Of a DNA stretch of 64,000 nucleotides, positions 1-7,846 are shown one piece after another (the first letter of the stretch is position 1; every line of letters begins with the position of its first letter). The notes under the pieces are model-generated. The model had not been told where the DNA came from. It searched no databases and worked only from the letters and a program-made list of their open reading frames with translations. The stretch spans positions 1 through 64,000 of the forward strand of contig CAJKRY010000001.1 in the NCBI GenBank assembly GCA_905202485.1, given 5' to 3'. Both the position numbers and the translations under genes were made by a program. Source of the DNA: an uncultured Methanomassiliicoccus sp. GTDB taxonomy: Archaea > Thermoplasmatota > Thermoplasmata > Methanomassiliicoccales > Methanomassiliicoccaceae.

Positions 1-42
1 TCTCATTCATCCCATTGTCTGAAGCCAATGGGATTTCTGAGA
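1..42. terminator. Hairpin at window edge, probable terminator of an upstream gene
   Basis: Positions 10-17 (TCCCATTG) pair perfectly with 26-33 across an 8-nt loop. An outer 5-bp stem (1-5 with 38-42) closes a symmetric internal loop. The hairpin precedes the TATA-like box of the first zinc-ribbon gene, so it probably ends a transcript entering from the left. The upstream gene itself is outside the window. Confidence 0.45.
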
Positions 43-84
43 TTTAATCTTTAAATTTATCAAAAAATAGATTTCTAAGGGATT

Positions 85-94
85 GTATATAATA
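85..94 (+). promoter_or_regulatory. TATA-like box A for the zinc-ribbon/TM2 cluster
   Basis: GTATATAATA lies about 28-37 nt before the ATG at 122. This is the archaeal box A to start-site distance for a leaderless or nearly leaderless transcript. It supports the start at 122 over an in-frame upstream ATG at 101. Confidence 0.4.
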
Positions 95-121
95 ATAAAA
101 ATGCATTATATCTTGATAACA

Positions 122-568
122 ATGTATTGTCCTAACTGTGGTACGGAAACTACCCCGGACTCAGAGTTCTGCCAAAAATGCGGCACGAATCTGAACGAGG
201 GGGCAAAACAAGCAGGTGTCCCGCCTAACGTTACATATGCAATGCCTTTGAAAAGTACGGGCATTGCAGCAGTGCTGTCCTTCTTGTTTACAGGTCTGGG
301 ACAGGTGTACGTAGGAAAGATTGCAAGAGGTATCATCTTTGTATGCATAGGTGCATGTGTAGGAGTACTGTCCAGCATCCTCATACTGTCAGGAGTAGTT
401 ATAGATACAAATGCAGAAACAATTGAGTACACAATGAGTTACATAGCTGCAGGAGCAGTCATCCTCATTGCATACTTAGCATTCTGGATCTGGCAAATAT
501 TTGATGCACATAAATTAGCAAACCAATACAATGATGCACTGAAGCAAACCGGCAACGAACCGTGGTAA
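122..568 (+). CDS. Zinc-ribbon + TM2-domain membrane protein, paralogue 1 of 4
   Basis: A 148-residue protein with an N-terminal zinc ribbon (two CxxC knuckles: CPNC near residue 3 and CQKC near 19). A short linker leads to a TM2-type domain: a first hydrophobic helix ending in GLGQVYVGK, a second hydrophobic stretch, then a third helix ending in FDAHKLANQYND. The C-terminus is NEPW. It is an inner-membrane protein with a soluble cytosolic zinc-binding head. Its molecular role is not established; TM2 proteins are generally uncharacterised. It is the first of four tandem paralogues, so local duplication is clear. The ATG at 122 is chosen because MYCPNCG matches the starts of the paralogues and fits the upstream TATA box. 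Confidence 0.85.
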   Translation: MYCPNCGTETTPDSEFCQKCGTNLNEGAKQAGVPPNVTYAMPLKSTGIAAVLSFLFTGLGQVYVGKIARGIIFVCIGACVGVLSSILILSGVVIDTNAETIEYTMSYIAAGAVILIAYLAFWIWQIFDAHKLANQYNDALKQTGNEPW

Positions 569-599
569 ATCTCTTAATGTCTAACATGGGATGATAAAA

Positions 600-1019
600 A
601 TGTACTGTAGAATGTGCGGTGAACAACTGCCCGCTGACGCTACAATTTGCGAGAAATGTGGGCATGTTATTGAAAAGGGAGTTAAGAATCAACCTAACGC
701 CGTAGGATACATGAAACCGCTCAAGAGCAAAGGAATTGCAGCGGTTCTATCCGTCATATTCATGGGATTGGGACAGATATATACAGGAAAGATAGCAAAA
801 GGAGTTGTACTTGCAGTAATTGAAGCGTTCTGTCTCAGTCAGGAGTTTGCATTCAGTCTTGCACTTCTAGACGGTGATCTGACAATAACAATGTGGGCAG
901 CATATCTCGGCATAACAGTTGTATTCATTGTACTATGGGTATGGCAGATATTTGATGCATACAAACTCGCCAAGAATTATAATGATTCACAGAAACAATC
1001 TGTAAACGCCCTTTGCTGA
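600..1019 (+). CDS. Zinc-ribbon + TM2-domain membrane protein, paralogue 2 of 4
   Basis: A 139-residue paralogue of the preceding gene: zinc ribbon CRMC...CEKC, then LKSKGIAAVLS leading into the first TM2 helix with GLGQIYTGK, and a C-terminal helix ending FDAYKLAKNYND. Unlike copies 1, 3 and 4 it lacks the terminal PPW/EPW motif and ends in NALC. I start it at the second methionine (600), which aligns with MYC in the paralogues; an in-frame ATG at 591 would add three residues. It follows copy 1 by about 31 nt, so co-transcription is likely. Confidence 0.83.
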   Translation: MYCRMCGEQLPADATICEKCGHVIEKGVKNQPNAVGYMKPLKSKGIAAVLSVIFMGLGQIYTGKIAKGVVLAVIEAFCLSQEFAFSLALLDGDLTITMWAAYLGITVVFIVLWVWQIFDAYKLAKNYNDSQKQSVNALC

Positions 1020-1036
1020 AAAGAAGATGGACACAC

Positions 1037-1483
1037 ATGAACTGTAAAAACTGCGGCAAGGAGATTACAGATGATTCCAATTTCTGCAAGCAATGCGGAT
1101 ACCCCATGAAAGACTTGTCCAATATGGATGAGCCTTATACATATAGGTATCACACCCCGCTTAAAGACAAAATAGTAGCAGCTGTGCTGTCTGTAGTCCT
1201 CCCAGGATTGGGGCAGGCATACGTAGGAAAAACAAGAAGAGGAGTTGGACTCGCGATCCCTGGAGCAATTCTTCTTATAATCTGTATATCAACAGGATAT
1301 ATGGTCTGGAAAGGGCTGGAGATGACATTATGGTATGCCTCAGGGGCTCAGTCACCATTCATGCTGTTCTTTCTAGCAATAATTGCCTACATACTAATGG
1401 TGATCGTCAACACATTTGATGCCTGTAAGCTGGCAATTGATTATAATGCAATTTTAAAGAAAACAGGCAGTCCGCCTTGGTAA
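1037..1483 (+). CDS. Zinc-ribbon + TM2-domain membrane protein, paralogue 3 of 4
   Basis: A 148-residue paralogue with zinc ribbon CKNC...CKQC (first 25 residues), then LKDKIVAAVLS, GLGQAYVGK, and a final membrane helix ending FDACKLAIDYN, with SPPW at the C-terminus. This is the most divergent of the four in the linker and second helix, which contains a polar WKGLEMTLWYASGAQ loop. Start at ATG 1037, aligned with the other copies; the open frame extends up to 1013 and would touch the end of copy 2. The gene lies 17 nt after copy 2. Confidence 0.83.
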   Translation: MNCKNCGKEITDDSNFCKQCGYPMKDLSNMDEPYTYRYHTPLKDKIVAAVLSVVLPGLGQAYVGKTRRGVGLAIPGAILLIICISTGYMVWKGLEMTLWYASGAQSPFMLFFLAIIAYILMVIVNTFDACKLAIDYNAILKKTGSPPW

Positions 1484-1518
1484 GATAGTCTGAATGATGG
1501 TTTAAAAGAGGAAAGAAA

Positions 1519-1956
1519 ATGTATTGTACAAAATGCGGTACGGAAATACCAGACAACTCTGAATACTGCAGTAAATGTGGAAACCCCACGTCACCGAACG
1601 CAGCTCAGAACAACAGGTACGCGGGTGCGCCACCATATGCATACCAGTACCAGAGACCTTTGAAAAGTGCAGGACTGGCGGCAATTCTGTCATTCCTGTT
1701 CACAGGTCTGGGACAGGTGTATACCGGAAGGATAACAAGAGGAATAGGATTCATAGTATGCGGTGTTGCGATTGTTTCTGTTTTATCGCTGATGATATTT
1801 TTATTTGCAAGCGCAGCATACGGCATCTTCTGGGTCCTATTTATAGCAGCATCGATAGCAAGCTTAGTCATCTGGATATTCAACATATTTGATGCATATT
1901 CACTGGCAAATGAATACAACGATGCACTGCAACAGACCGGGAACCCGCCCTGGTAA
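1519..1956 (+). CDS. Zinc-ribbon + TM2-domain membrane protein, paralogue 4 of 4
   Basis: A 145-residue paralogue: zinc ribbon CTKC...CSKC, a Tyr/Pro-rich linker, LKSAGLAAILS, GLGQVYTGR, a hydrophobic second helix, and a last helix ending FDAYSLANEYNDALQQTGNPPW. It is closest to copy 1 in the TM2 core and C-terminus. The ATG at 1519 follows GAGGAAAGAAA, a plausible ribosome-binding site. Function unknown, as for the other three. Confidence 0.85.
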   Translation: MYCTKCGTEIPDNSEYCSKCGNPTSPNAAQNNRYAGAPPYAYQYQRPLKSAGLAAILSFLFTGLGQVYTGRITRGIGFIVCGVAIVSVLSLMIFLFASAAYGIFWVLFIAASIASLVIWIFNIFDAYSLANEYNDALQQTGNPPW

Positions 1957-2015
1957 AACCATTTTCTCTATTTTTCTTCAACAATACCAAATACAAGCGG
2001 GTTAATGCTCCATTG

Positions 2016-2930
2016 ATGGTCAAGTGCGATAAATGTCAGAAAGATGCTGTGACATACATAAGATACAATGGAAGTCATCTTTGTCAGGGACATTTTTCAG
2101 AATTCGTGGAAAGACGTGTAAAAAAGGAGATTAGAAACCAGACTGATTTTAACAAAGTCAAAAATGTAGCCGTGGCCATATCGGGAGGCAAAGACAGCAG
2201 TGTGGCTTTGTCTCTGCTTCACAGTGTTTTAAAGGAACGAAGAGATGTAACTCTCACAGCCATAACGGTTGATGAGGGCATAGAGAATTACCGACCTGAA
2301 ACAATCAAGTGCGTAAGGGAGTTGTGCAACAGGCTGGAAGTTCCGCTGGAGATTGTTTCATTCAGAGACCACGTCGGATACACAATGGATGAAATCTCTG
2401 AAAACTTAGGCTACAGGACGCCGTGCGCATTCTGCGGAGTGTTCAGAAGGCAGTGCATGAATGCAGTTGCCAGAGATATTAACGCAGATATAATCGCTAC
2501 AGGACATAATCTAGATGATAATGCACAGGCTATTCTCATGAATTTTACCAGAGGTGACGTGGAAAGACTAGCTCGTTTAAGTCCGCACGTAAGAATCCAG
2601 CCCGGACTGATTCCCAGAATTCATCCCTTGAGACAGATTCCTGAAAAAGAAACATATCTTTATGCAATTGTCAACGAGATTCCGTTCTCAGACATTGAGT
2701 GTCCTTACTGGTCGGCGGCTTTGCGCAATGAATACAGAGATATAATCGACGAACTTGAAAGCAGGTCACCGGGTACAAGACACTCTATATTATCAAGCTA
2801 CGATACCATTAAACCGCTATTAATCGAAAAGTATCCGCAGAAAGACTTAGGAAGATGTGAATGCGGAGAACCTTCCCCTCGCGGAAAATGCATGGCCTGT
2901 AAAATGCTGGAAGATTTAAAGAAAAAGTGA
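2016..2930 (+). CDS. TtcA/TtuA/Ncs6-family tRNA 2-thiolation-type PP-loop protein
   Basis: A 304-residue PP-loop ATPase. The N-terminal zinc knuckle (CDKC) is followed by the pyrophosphate-binding loop SGGKDSS near residue 56. Next comes the family-typical PCAFCGVFRRQ segment, whose cysteines bind an iron-sulfur cluster in characterised TtuA/TtcA enzymes, and a TGHNLDDNAQ motif. A C-terminal Cys-rich zinc finger (CECGE...CMAC) completes the archaeal/eukaryotic CTU1-like layout. These enzymes adenylate and thiolate uridine in tRNA, either U34 or U54; which one cannot be told from the sequence. Start: ATG at 2016, directly after an in-frame TTG. Confidence 0.88.
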   Translation: MVKCDKCQKDAVTYIRYNGSHLCQGHFSEFVERRVKKEIRNQTDFNKVKNVAVAISGGKDSSVALSLLHSVLKERRDVTLTAITVDEGIENYRPETIKCVRELCNRLEVPLEIVSFRDHVGYTMDEISENLGYRTPCAFCGVFRRQCMNAVARDINADIIATGHNLDDNAQAILMNFTRGDVERLARLSPHVRIQPGLIPRIHPLRQIPEKETYLYAIVNEIPFSDIECPYWSAALRNEYRDIIDELESRSPGTRHSILSSYDTIKPLLIEKYPQKDLGRCECGEPSPRGKCMACKMLEDLKKK

Positions 2931-2949
2931 AGAGGGTCGTCCCCCTCTT
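2930..2949. terminator. Convergent terminator hairpin
   Basis: AAGAGGG at 2930-2936 pairs with CCCTCTT at 2943-2949 across a 6-nt loop. It begins at the last base of the PP-loop gene's TGA and overlaps the glyA stop on the other strand, so it can serve both convergent genes. Confidence 0.5.
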
Positions 2950-4225
2950 AGAGTAAATCGTGGAAAGAATAGGCTTCTTCGCCTTCGTTAAGACAGTAGT
3001 GGATTTTAGTGAAGTCTTTCTTGAGTTCCCAGACGTCTTTCTTGACTTTCTCCGGGTCTTCCTTTTTCATGACTACACGGTAAATGAGCCTGGCTACTTC
3101 TTCCATCTCGCTTTCTTCCATTCCTACCCTGGTAAGTTCCTGAGTACCAAGACGGATACCAGAAGGCCTAACAGAGCTTGTATCGCCTGGAATCATGTTC
3201 TTGTTGCAGATGATGTTGGCTTTTTCCAGATCAATCGAGACTTGGGATCCGCCTCCCTGCTCTGCCACATTAACAGCGAGGGTGTGGGATTCTGTGAAGC
3301 CTAAATGCGGGCACATGACGTCCAAGCCCATTTCATAGAGGGCGCTCCCGAGTGCCTTTGCATTCTTTATAACCTGGCTGGCATATTGCTTGCCGTATAT
3401 CTCGTACTCAGCCATTGTTACAGCAAGAGCAGCCATTGCGTGCAGGTGGTGAGAAGATGTAACGCCAGGGAAAGCAGCTTTCTGAAGCTTTGCCTGAAGT
3501 TCATCAGTGAGGTTGTCACCGATCAGAATACCGTGGTTAGGGCCGGGGAAGGTCTTGTGAGTTGAAGCGCTGATTATGTGCACTCCTTCTCTAAGTGGAT
3601 CCTGGAATTTACCACCGGCGATCAGACCCAAAACGTGGGCTGCATCATACCAGACTACAGATCCTGCCTCCTGCAGAGCATCCTGGATTTCTCTTATTGG
3701 AGTAGGGAATAAAAATACAGACAGACCAAACTGGGCCACTTTTGGCTTTTCTTTCTTGATGAATTTAATAGCTTCATCAACATCCAGGTTCCAGTTTTTG
3801 TAATCCCACGGGTAGTGGATGGTGTTCAGACCCCTCATTCCGACTGCACCAAATGGGGCAGTGGATATGTGGGCGCCGGAAGCCAGCTCAGGCGTTGAAA
3901 TAGTGTCGCCGGGCTGGGTCATAGCAAACAAAACTGCCATGTTGGCAACGGTGCCTGATATGGGGCGAACGTCTGCAAACTGGCATTTAAAAATCTTCTT
4001 TGCAAGCTCAAGACATTTCAATTCGACCTCATCGACATAGATGTTGCCGCGGTAGTATCTTTTGCCTGGAAGGCCTTCTGCATATCTATCATGGAAATCA
4101 GAGATCATCATCTCTTTTGCTAAGGGGCTCATGAGATTTTCAGAAGCAATCATCGGGAGACTTGCCTCGAACCATTTTGTATGAGCTTTTACAGTGTCTT
4201 TGATCCAATAAGCATCTTCTTTCAT
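2948..4225 (-). CDS. glyA: Serine hydroxymethyltransferase
   Basis: A 425-residue fold-type I PLP enzyme that interconverts serine and glycine with a tetrahydropterin C1 carrier. The ASENLMSP segment near the N-terminus, the cofactor-binding DAAH near residue 195 and the Schiff-base lysine in STHKTFPGPNHG near residue 224 are all present. The length is that of archaeal GlyA. ATG at 4225 is used rather than the in-frame TTG at 4234, because an ATTTTTATAC box at 4251-4260 places the transcript start close to the ATG and there is no Shine-Dalgarno sequence. It is convergent with the PP-loop gene. Confidence 0.95.
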   Translation of the reverse strand: MKEDAYWIKDTVKAHTKWFEASLPMIASENLMSPLAKEMMISDFHDRYAEGLPGKRYYRGNIYVDEVELKCLELAKKIFKCQFADVRPISGTVANMAVLFAMTQPGDTISTPELASGAHISTAPFGAVGMRGLNTIHYPWDYKNWNLDVDEAIKFIKKEKPKVAQFGLSVFLFPTPIREIQDALQEAGSVVWYDAAHVLGLIAGGKFQDPLREGVHIISASTHKTFPGPNHGILIGDNLTDELQAKLQKAAFPGVTSSHHLHAMAALAVTMAEYEIYGKQYASQVIKNAKALGSALYEMGLDVMCPHLGFTESHTLAVNVAEQGGGSQVSIDLEKANIICNKNMIPGDTSSVRPSGIRLGTQELTRVGMEESEMEEVARLIYRVVMKKEDPEKVKKDVWELKKDFTKIHYCLNEGEEAYSFHDLL

Positions 4226-4250
4226 AAGAGTCAAGCATTGATGAATGAAG

Positions 4251-4260
4251 GTATAAAAAT
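4251..4260 (-). promoter_or_regulatory. TATA-like box for glyA
   Basis: On the minus strand this reads ATTTTTATAC and lies about 26-35 nt before the glyA ATG at 4225, the spacing expected for a leaderless archaeal mRNA. Confidence 0.4.
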
Positions 4261-4375
4261 AGGTTGTGTAATCCGGCAGCCCCTCAGCTCATAGATTCTG
4301 AGCAGAAATTAATGACTGCTGGCACCTGTGGTTAATAAGAATCTGAATGTTCGAAAATCAGATGTTTCCACCTTT

Positions 4376-5419
4376 TTAATCCAGAGACACTCTTTCTTTC
4401 AGTTTAGAGATAGGATCAATCGGTGTTGGGTCGACTCCATGTAATGCTGCCAGATAGAAGCTGACAAAGTCTCCCAGAATAATTCCGCGCATTGTACACT
4501 CCAGTTTGCTTTCTCCTTCCAGATTTAAGACCAAAGTGTCTACTCCAGAATCTTTAAACAAAGAAGTTGTGGCATCAACAATTTTAGCAATCTCTTCGCT
4601 GTCCATGACAGATCTCAAAAATACGGCAGTTGCCGGTGCTGAAGGAGTTGATATCCATCCCACAATCTGGTTGTGGTTAAATTCTGGCAGAATTCCGCAC
4701 ATGCTCAGCATTTTAGAGTTCTCATTGATCTGCGTCCTCCACCTGCTAGCTGCAGAAGCGACGCTCACTGTTCCGTAAACTGCCGGAAGTGAGTTTTCCA
4801 GACGGTCTGCAACCCTTTTTGCCAGGTTATTCTTTACAGGCACGTTCATAGCATAATGTCTGCATTCTTCCTCAAGGCGGGGGATTAATGATTTCAGGTC
4901 GTCTGCAATGTTGCATAGGTTGGCGCTTTTCATTACAACTGCACAGGCGCCCAGCATGTAGCCGAGGGCGGCACGGGGCTGAAGCCCAGAAGGAACCTCA
5001 ATAAAAGGATTGTTATTCTCAATAAACAGATTCTTTAACTTTCCTCCCGAGGTCACTCCGACTATTTTTGCCCCTTTGGCTTTTGCTTCTTTGTACATAT
5101 GTAAAGTCTCAATTGTATTTCCGGAATATGATAATATAAGAGCAAAAGTATGTTCATTGACCCATTTTGGAAGCTGAGTATCTCTTACGACAATTGTGGG
5201 GGATGATGAGTGTTCATTCATGTAGTCTCTGAGAATATTACCACTCATTGCAGAACCGCCAAGACCACAGATGCAGACATTAGAATATGCATCTGGCTCA
5301 AGATAAATCGATTTAGATAATGAAAATTCAAGTTGCGAAGGCAATGCCATTATTTGTTCTAACATGCCCGATGCATCTTTAGTTGAAAGCGCTTCTGCAT
5401 CGTCCAACACAGCAAACAT
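4376..5419 (-). CDS. Bifunctional phosphoglucose/phosphomannose isomerase
   Basis: A 347-residue SIS-domain isomerase of the archaeal PGI/PMI family. It contains the sugar-phosphate-binding glycine-rich stretch GLGGSAMSGNILRDY near residue 55, a second site LSYSGNTIETL near residue 98, and the C-terminal active-site region with the conserved FNHNQIVGW near residue 248. Characterised members interconvert glucose-6-P, mannose-6-P and fructose-6-P. It is monocistronic, with a TTATTAATAC box about 25 nt upstream of the ATG at 5419. Confidence 0.9.
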   Translation of the reverse strand: MFAVLDDAEALSTKDASGMLEQIMALPSQLEFSLSKSIYLEPDAYSNVCICGLGGSAMSGNILRDYMNEHSSSPTIVVRDTQLPKWVNEHTFALILSYSGNTIETLHMYKEAKAKGAKIVGVTSGGKLKNLFIENNNPFIEVPSGLQPRAALGYMLGACAVVMKSANLCNIADDLKSLIPRLEEECRHYAMNVPVKNNLAKRVADRLENSLPAVYGTVSVASAASRWRTQINENSKMLSMCGILPEFNHNQIVGWISTPSAPATAVFLRSVMDSEEIAKIVDATTSLFKDSGVDTLVLNLEGESKLECTMRGIILGDFVSFYLAALHGVDPTPIDPISKLKERVSLD

Positions 5420-5767
5420 AAATGGAATAATGGCATGAAGGTATTAATAAAAGATTGGATAGCATTCTAATCAAATTAGGGCAGAATCTAACAATATGAA
5501 CAACCTTTGGACATTATCTGATCAGACGTTAGTTTATTGATAATACATCTACCGGATTGAAAATTACATTTTATTTAATTTTAAAATCTTGATATTAATT
5601 AATGAAGCATAGATGACTATCTGTGATCGTAGTAAAAATCAATCAATTCCGCCATATTGCATAAATTTCCAAAATATCATTCAGCAGATGAAAACGTTTT
5701 ACTAAGAAATTAGTAGCTACCTAATAAACATATATAGTTCAAATAATGCAGGCACAAGGCGAAAGAT
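5420..5767. other. AT-rich intergenic region between divergent genes
   Basis: This 348-bp region separates the isomerase (minus) and the rib operon (plus). It holds a TATA-like box for each direction (about 5443-5452 minus; 5726-5737 plus). I see no ORF, strong hairpin or RNA gene. The length leaves room for a regulator site, but I could not recognise one. Confidence 0.5.
5726..5737 (+). promoter_or_regulatory. TATA-like box for the riboflavin operon
   Basis: AAACATATATAG ends about 31 nt before the ribB ATG at 5768, consistent with a very short leader. A weak AAGGCG lies between it and the start. Confidence 0.45.
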
Positions 5768-6469
5768 ATGAGCGATCTAAAAAGAGCATTTTCTGACTTA
5801 AAAAACGGCGAGTTTATACTGATATACGACTCAGACGGAAGAGAAAGAGAGACAGATCTCATCATCGCTTCTGAATTCATGACTGCCGAAGGAGTGAAGA
5901 GGCAGAGAAAAGACGCAGGCGGACTTATTTGTACATCCGCCCCCAGTAAAATGTGGAAAAAACTCGACTTACCATTCATGGCAGAACTTCTGGCAGAATG
6001 CTATGACGCTCACCCGGTTCTGAAAGGTCTGGCACCAAACGACCTGCTGTATGATACCAAATCATCATTTTCACTTACAATAAACCATCGTAAAACATTC
6101 ACCGGAATTCCCGATGCTGACAGAGCACTCACAATCTCCGAATTTGCTAAATTCGGTAAAAAATGCGATGAGATGAATGAAGCTGAAGCCAGGGAGGAAT
6201 TCGGCAAGAATTTTCGTGCTCCTGGACATGTCCATCTGCTGAATTCACAGCCTGGTGTCCTTGATGATAGGGCCGGTCATACAGAGCTCTGCACCGCTAT
6301 GTTAATGATGGCAAAGATGTTCCCCTCCGCTACAATGTGTGAAATAATGGGAAACGACGGCCGCTCTATGCCTAAAGAAGAAACAATGAAGTATGCAGAG
6401 AAAAACGGCCTGGTATTCCTTGAAGGCAGCGACATCATTGATGCTTGGAAGAAGAGGGATAAAGATTAA
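5768..6469 (+). CDS. ribB: 3,4-dihydroxy-2-butanone-4-phosphate synthase
   Basis: A 233-residue RibB-type enzyme that converts ribulose-5-phosphate to formate and dihydroxybutanone phosphate, the four-carbon precursor of riboflavin. Diagnostic segments are DSDGRERETDLI near residue 22 (metal/substrate loop), the conserved FRAPGHVHLL near residue 150 and RAGHTELC near residue 168. It is the first gene of ribB-ribL-ribC-ribH. There is no fused GTP cyclohydrolase II domain, as expected in archaea. Confidence 0.94.
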   Translation: MSDLKRAFSDLKNGEFILIYDSDGRERETDLIIASEFMTAEGVKRQRKDAGGLICTSAPSKMWKKLDLPFMAELLAECYDAHPVLKGLAPNDLLYDTKSSFSLTINHRKTFTGIPDADRALTISEFAKFGKKCDEMNEAEAREEFGKNFRAPGHVHLLNSQPGVLDDRAGHTELCTAMLMMAKMFPSATMCEIMGNDGRSMPKEETMKYAEKNGLVFLEGSDIIDAWKKRDKD

Positions 6470-6905
6470 AGTCATGGCTAGCGGGGTCTTTGACATCCTG
6501 CATACGGGACATATTCACTACCTAACTGAAGCCAAAGCCTTGGGCGATGAACTGGTCGTGGTTGTAGCTACAGACAATACTGTGCGCAAAAATAAACATG
6601 AGCCGATCACACCTGAGAAAATGAGGCTGGAAATAGTACAGGCTCTGAAGCCTGTAGACCATGCCATTCTGGGTAAAGAAGATGATATGTACAGCGTGGT
6701 TTTGGAAATCAAGCCGGATATCATCGCAATCGGGTATGATCAGAAATTCAATGAAAAACAACTGGAATCTGAAATTGCCAAACGGGGCTTGAAAGTCAGA
6801 GTGGTCCGTGTAGGCAGGTATGAAGATGATTTGAACGGTACCCGCAGAATAATTAAGAAAATCATAGACTGGCATACTGCCAACATGCTGGGGTATAAAG
6901 AATGA
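6441..6905 (+). CDS. ribL: Archaeal FAD synthetase (cytidylyltransferase fold)
   Basis: About 154 residues of the nucleotidyltransferase superfamily: GVFDILHTGHIHYL carries the HxGH nucleotide-binding motif, and GTRRIIKKI near the C-terminus is the equivalent of the second signature. Archaeal RibL transfers a nucleotide to FMN to make FAD and differs from bacterial RibF. The start is uncertain. ATG 6441 preserves the first beta strand (IKVMASGVFD) and overlaps ribB by 29 nt; ATG 6475 would truncate that strand. It lies inside the rib operon, so FAD synthesis is coupled to riboflavin supply. Confidence 0.88.
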   Translation: MLGRRGIKIKVMASGVFDILHTGHIHYLTEAKALGDELVVVVATDNTVRKNKHEPITPEKMRLEIVQALKPVDHAILGKEDDMYSVVLEIKPDIIAIGYDQKFNEKQLESEIAKRGLKVRVVRVGRYEDDLNGTRRIIKKIIDWHTANMLGYKE

Positions 6906-7369
6906 AGATTATCGGAATCGCAGATACGACATTTGCTCGGTCTGATATGGGTGGAGCTGCCATAGATGAACTCAAAACAATGGGTACCGGCTTTAAGATC
7001 GTTAGGTACACAGTGCCTGGAATAAAGGATTTACCCGTTGCAAGCAAAAAACTGATTGAAGAAGAGAACTGCGATATTGTGATGGCTTTGGGGATGCCCG
7101 GCCCAATGGCTAAAGACAAGAACTGCGCTCATGAAGCCTCGACAGGCATAATCCAGGCGCAGCTGATGACCAACCGCCATATTATCGAGGTTTTTGTTCA
7201 TGAAGATGAAGCCCCGGACGATAAAACACTAGACTGGCTTGCTAAACAGCGTGCAAAAGAGCACGCGAGAAATGCTTATAACTTATTATTTAATAAAGAA
7301 ATATTAACAAAAAACGCCGGAAAGGGACTGCGTCAAGGTTATGAAGATGCCGGACCGGCAAAGGAGTGA
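6902..7369 (+). CDS. ribC: Archaeal riboflavin synthase
   Basis: A 155-residue archaeal-type riboflavin synthase, related to lumazine synthase and not to bacterial RibE. It starts with KIGIADTTFAR-like sequence (IIGIADTTFARSDMGG) and contains the conserved MALGMPGPMAKDKNCAHEAS segment near residue 61 and HIIEVFVHEDEA near residue 97. It dismutates two 6,7-dimethyl-8-ribityllumazine molecules. Its ATG overlaps the ribL stop by four bases (ATGA), indicating translational coupling. Confidence 0.92.
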   Translation: MKIIGIADTTFARSDMGGAAIDELKTMGTGFKIVRYTVPGIKDLPVASKKLIEEENCDIVMALGMPGPMAKDKNCAHEASTGIIQAQLMTNRHIIEVFVHEDEAPDDKTLDWLAKQRAKEHARNAYNLLFNKEILTKNAGKGLRQGYEDAGPAKE

Positions 7370-7374
7370 TAGAT

Positions 7375-7782
7375 ATGGAGTACAATCTTGGAATAGTGGT
7401 ATCTGAGTTCAACTTTGATATTACATCAATGATGCTGGAAAGGGCAAAAGCACATGCAGAGTTTCTTGGTGCAAACATTAAAAAAATATTGTATGTACCT
7501 GGAGTCTATGACATGCCTCTCGCGATCAAAAAGCTCTGCGAAGATGATGAGATCGACGGCGTTGTCACCCTTGGTGCTGTGATTGAAGGAGAAACGGAAC
7601 ATGATGAAATTGTTGTACAGCATGCAGCAAGGAAAATCACCGATCTGTCTCTAGAATATAACAAACCAGTGTCTTTAGGAATTACAGGACCTGGAATGAC
7701 CAGACTTCAGGCAGAAGAGCGCATTGAAAAAGGACGCGACGCTGTAGAAGCCTGTGTAAAATTATTAAAAAATCTTCAATGA
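7375..7782 (+). CDS. ribH: 6,7-dimethyl-8-ribityllumazine synthase
   Basis: 135 residues, lumazine synthase. It begins LGIVVSEFNFDITSMM (substrate-binding loop) and contains PGVYDMPLAIKKL and GAVIEGETEHDEIVV, the phosphate-binding and catalytic-His regions of the family. ATG 7375 follows AAGGAG at 7361-7366 with an 8-nt spacer. An in-frame GTG at 7366 that overlaps the ribC stop is the alternative. Last gene of the operon; a GAAA-tetraloop hairpin follows. Confidence 0.93.
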   Translation: MEYNLGIVVSEFNFDITSMMLERAKAHAEFLGANIKKILYVPGVYDMPLAIKKLCEDDEIDGVVTLGAVIEGETEHDEIVVQHAARKITDLSLEYNKPVSLGITGPGMTRLQAEERIEKGRDAVEACVKLLKNLQ

Positions 7783-7788
7783 GAAAAA

Positions 7789-7804
7789 TGCCGGGAAACC
7801 GGCA
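7789..7804. terminator. GAAA-tetraloop hairpin between convergent ribH and BASS transporter
   Basis: TGCCGG at 7789-7794 and CCGGCA at 7799-7804 form a 6-bp stem closed by GAAA. It is 7 nt after the ribH stop and is followed on the plus strand by a pyrimidine-rich run. Confidence 0.5.
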
Positions 7805-7846
7805 GCATCTTCTTTATTAGTTCATTAATTGCTGCATATTATAAAA

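Noticed and set aside
5420..5767. FMN riboswitch before ribB
   Set aside because: No conserved RFN-type helices visible, and these are bacterial elements.
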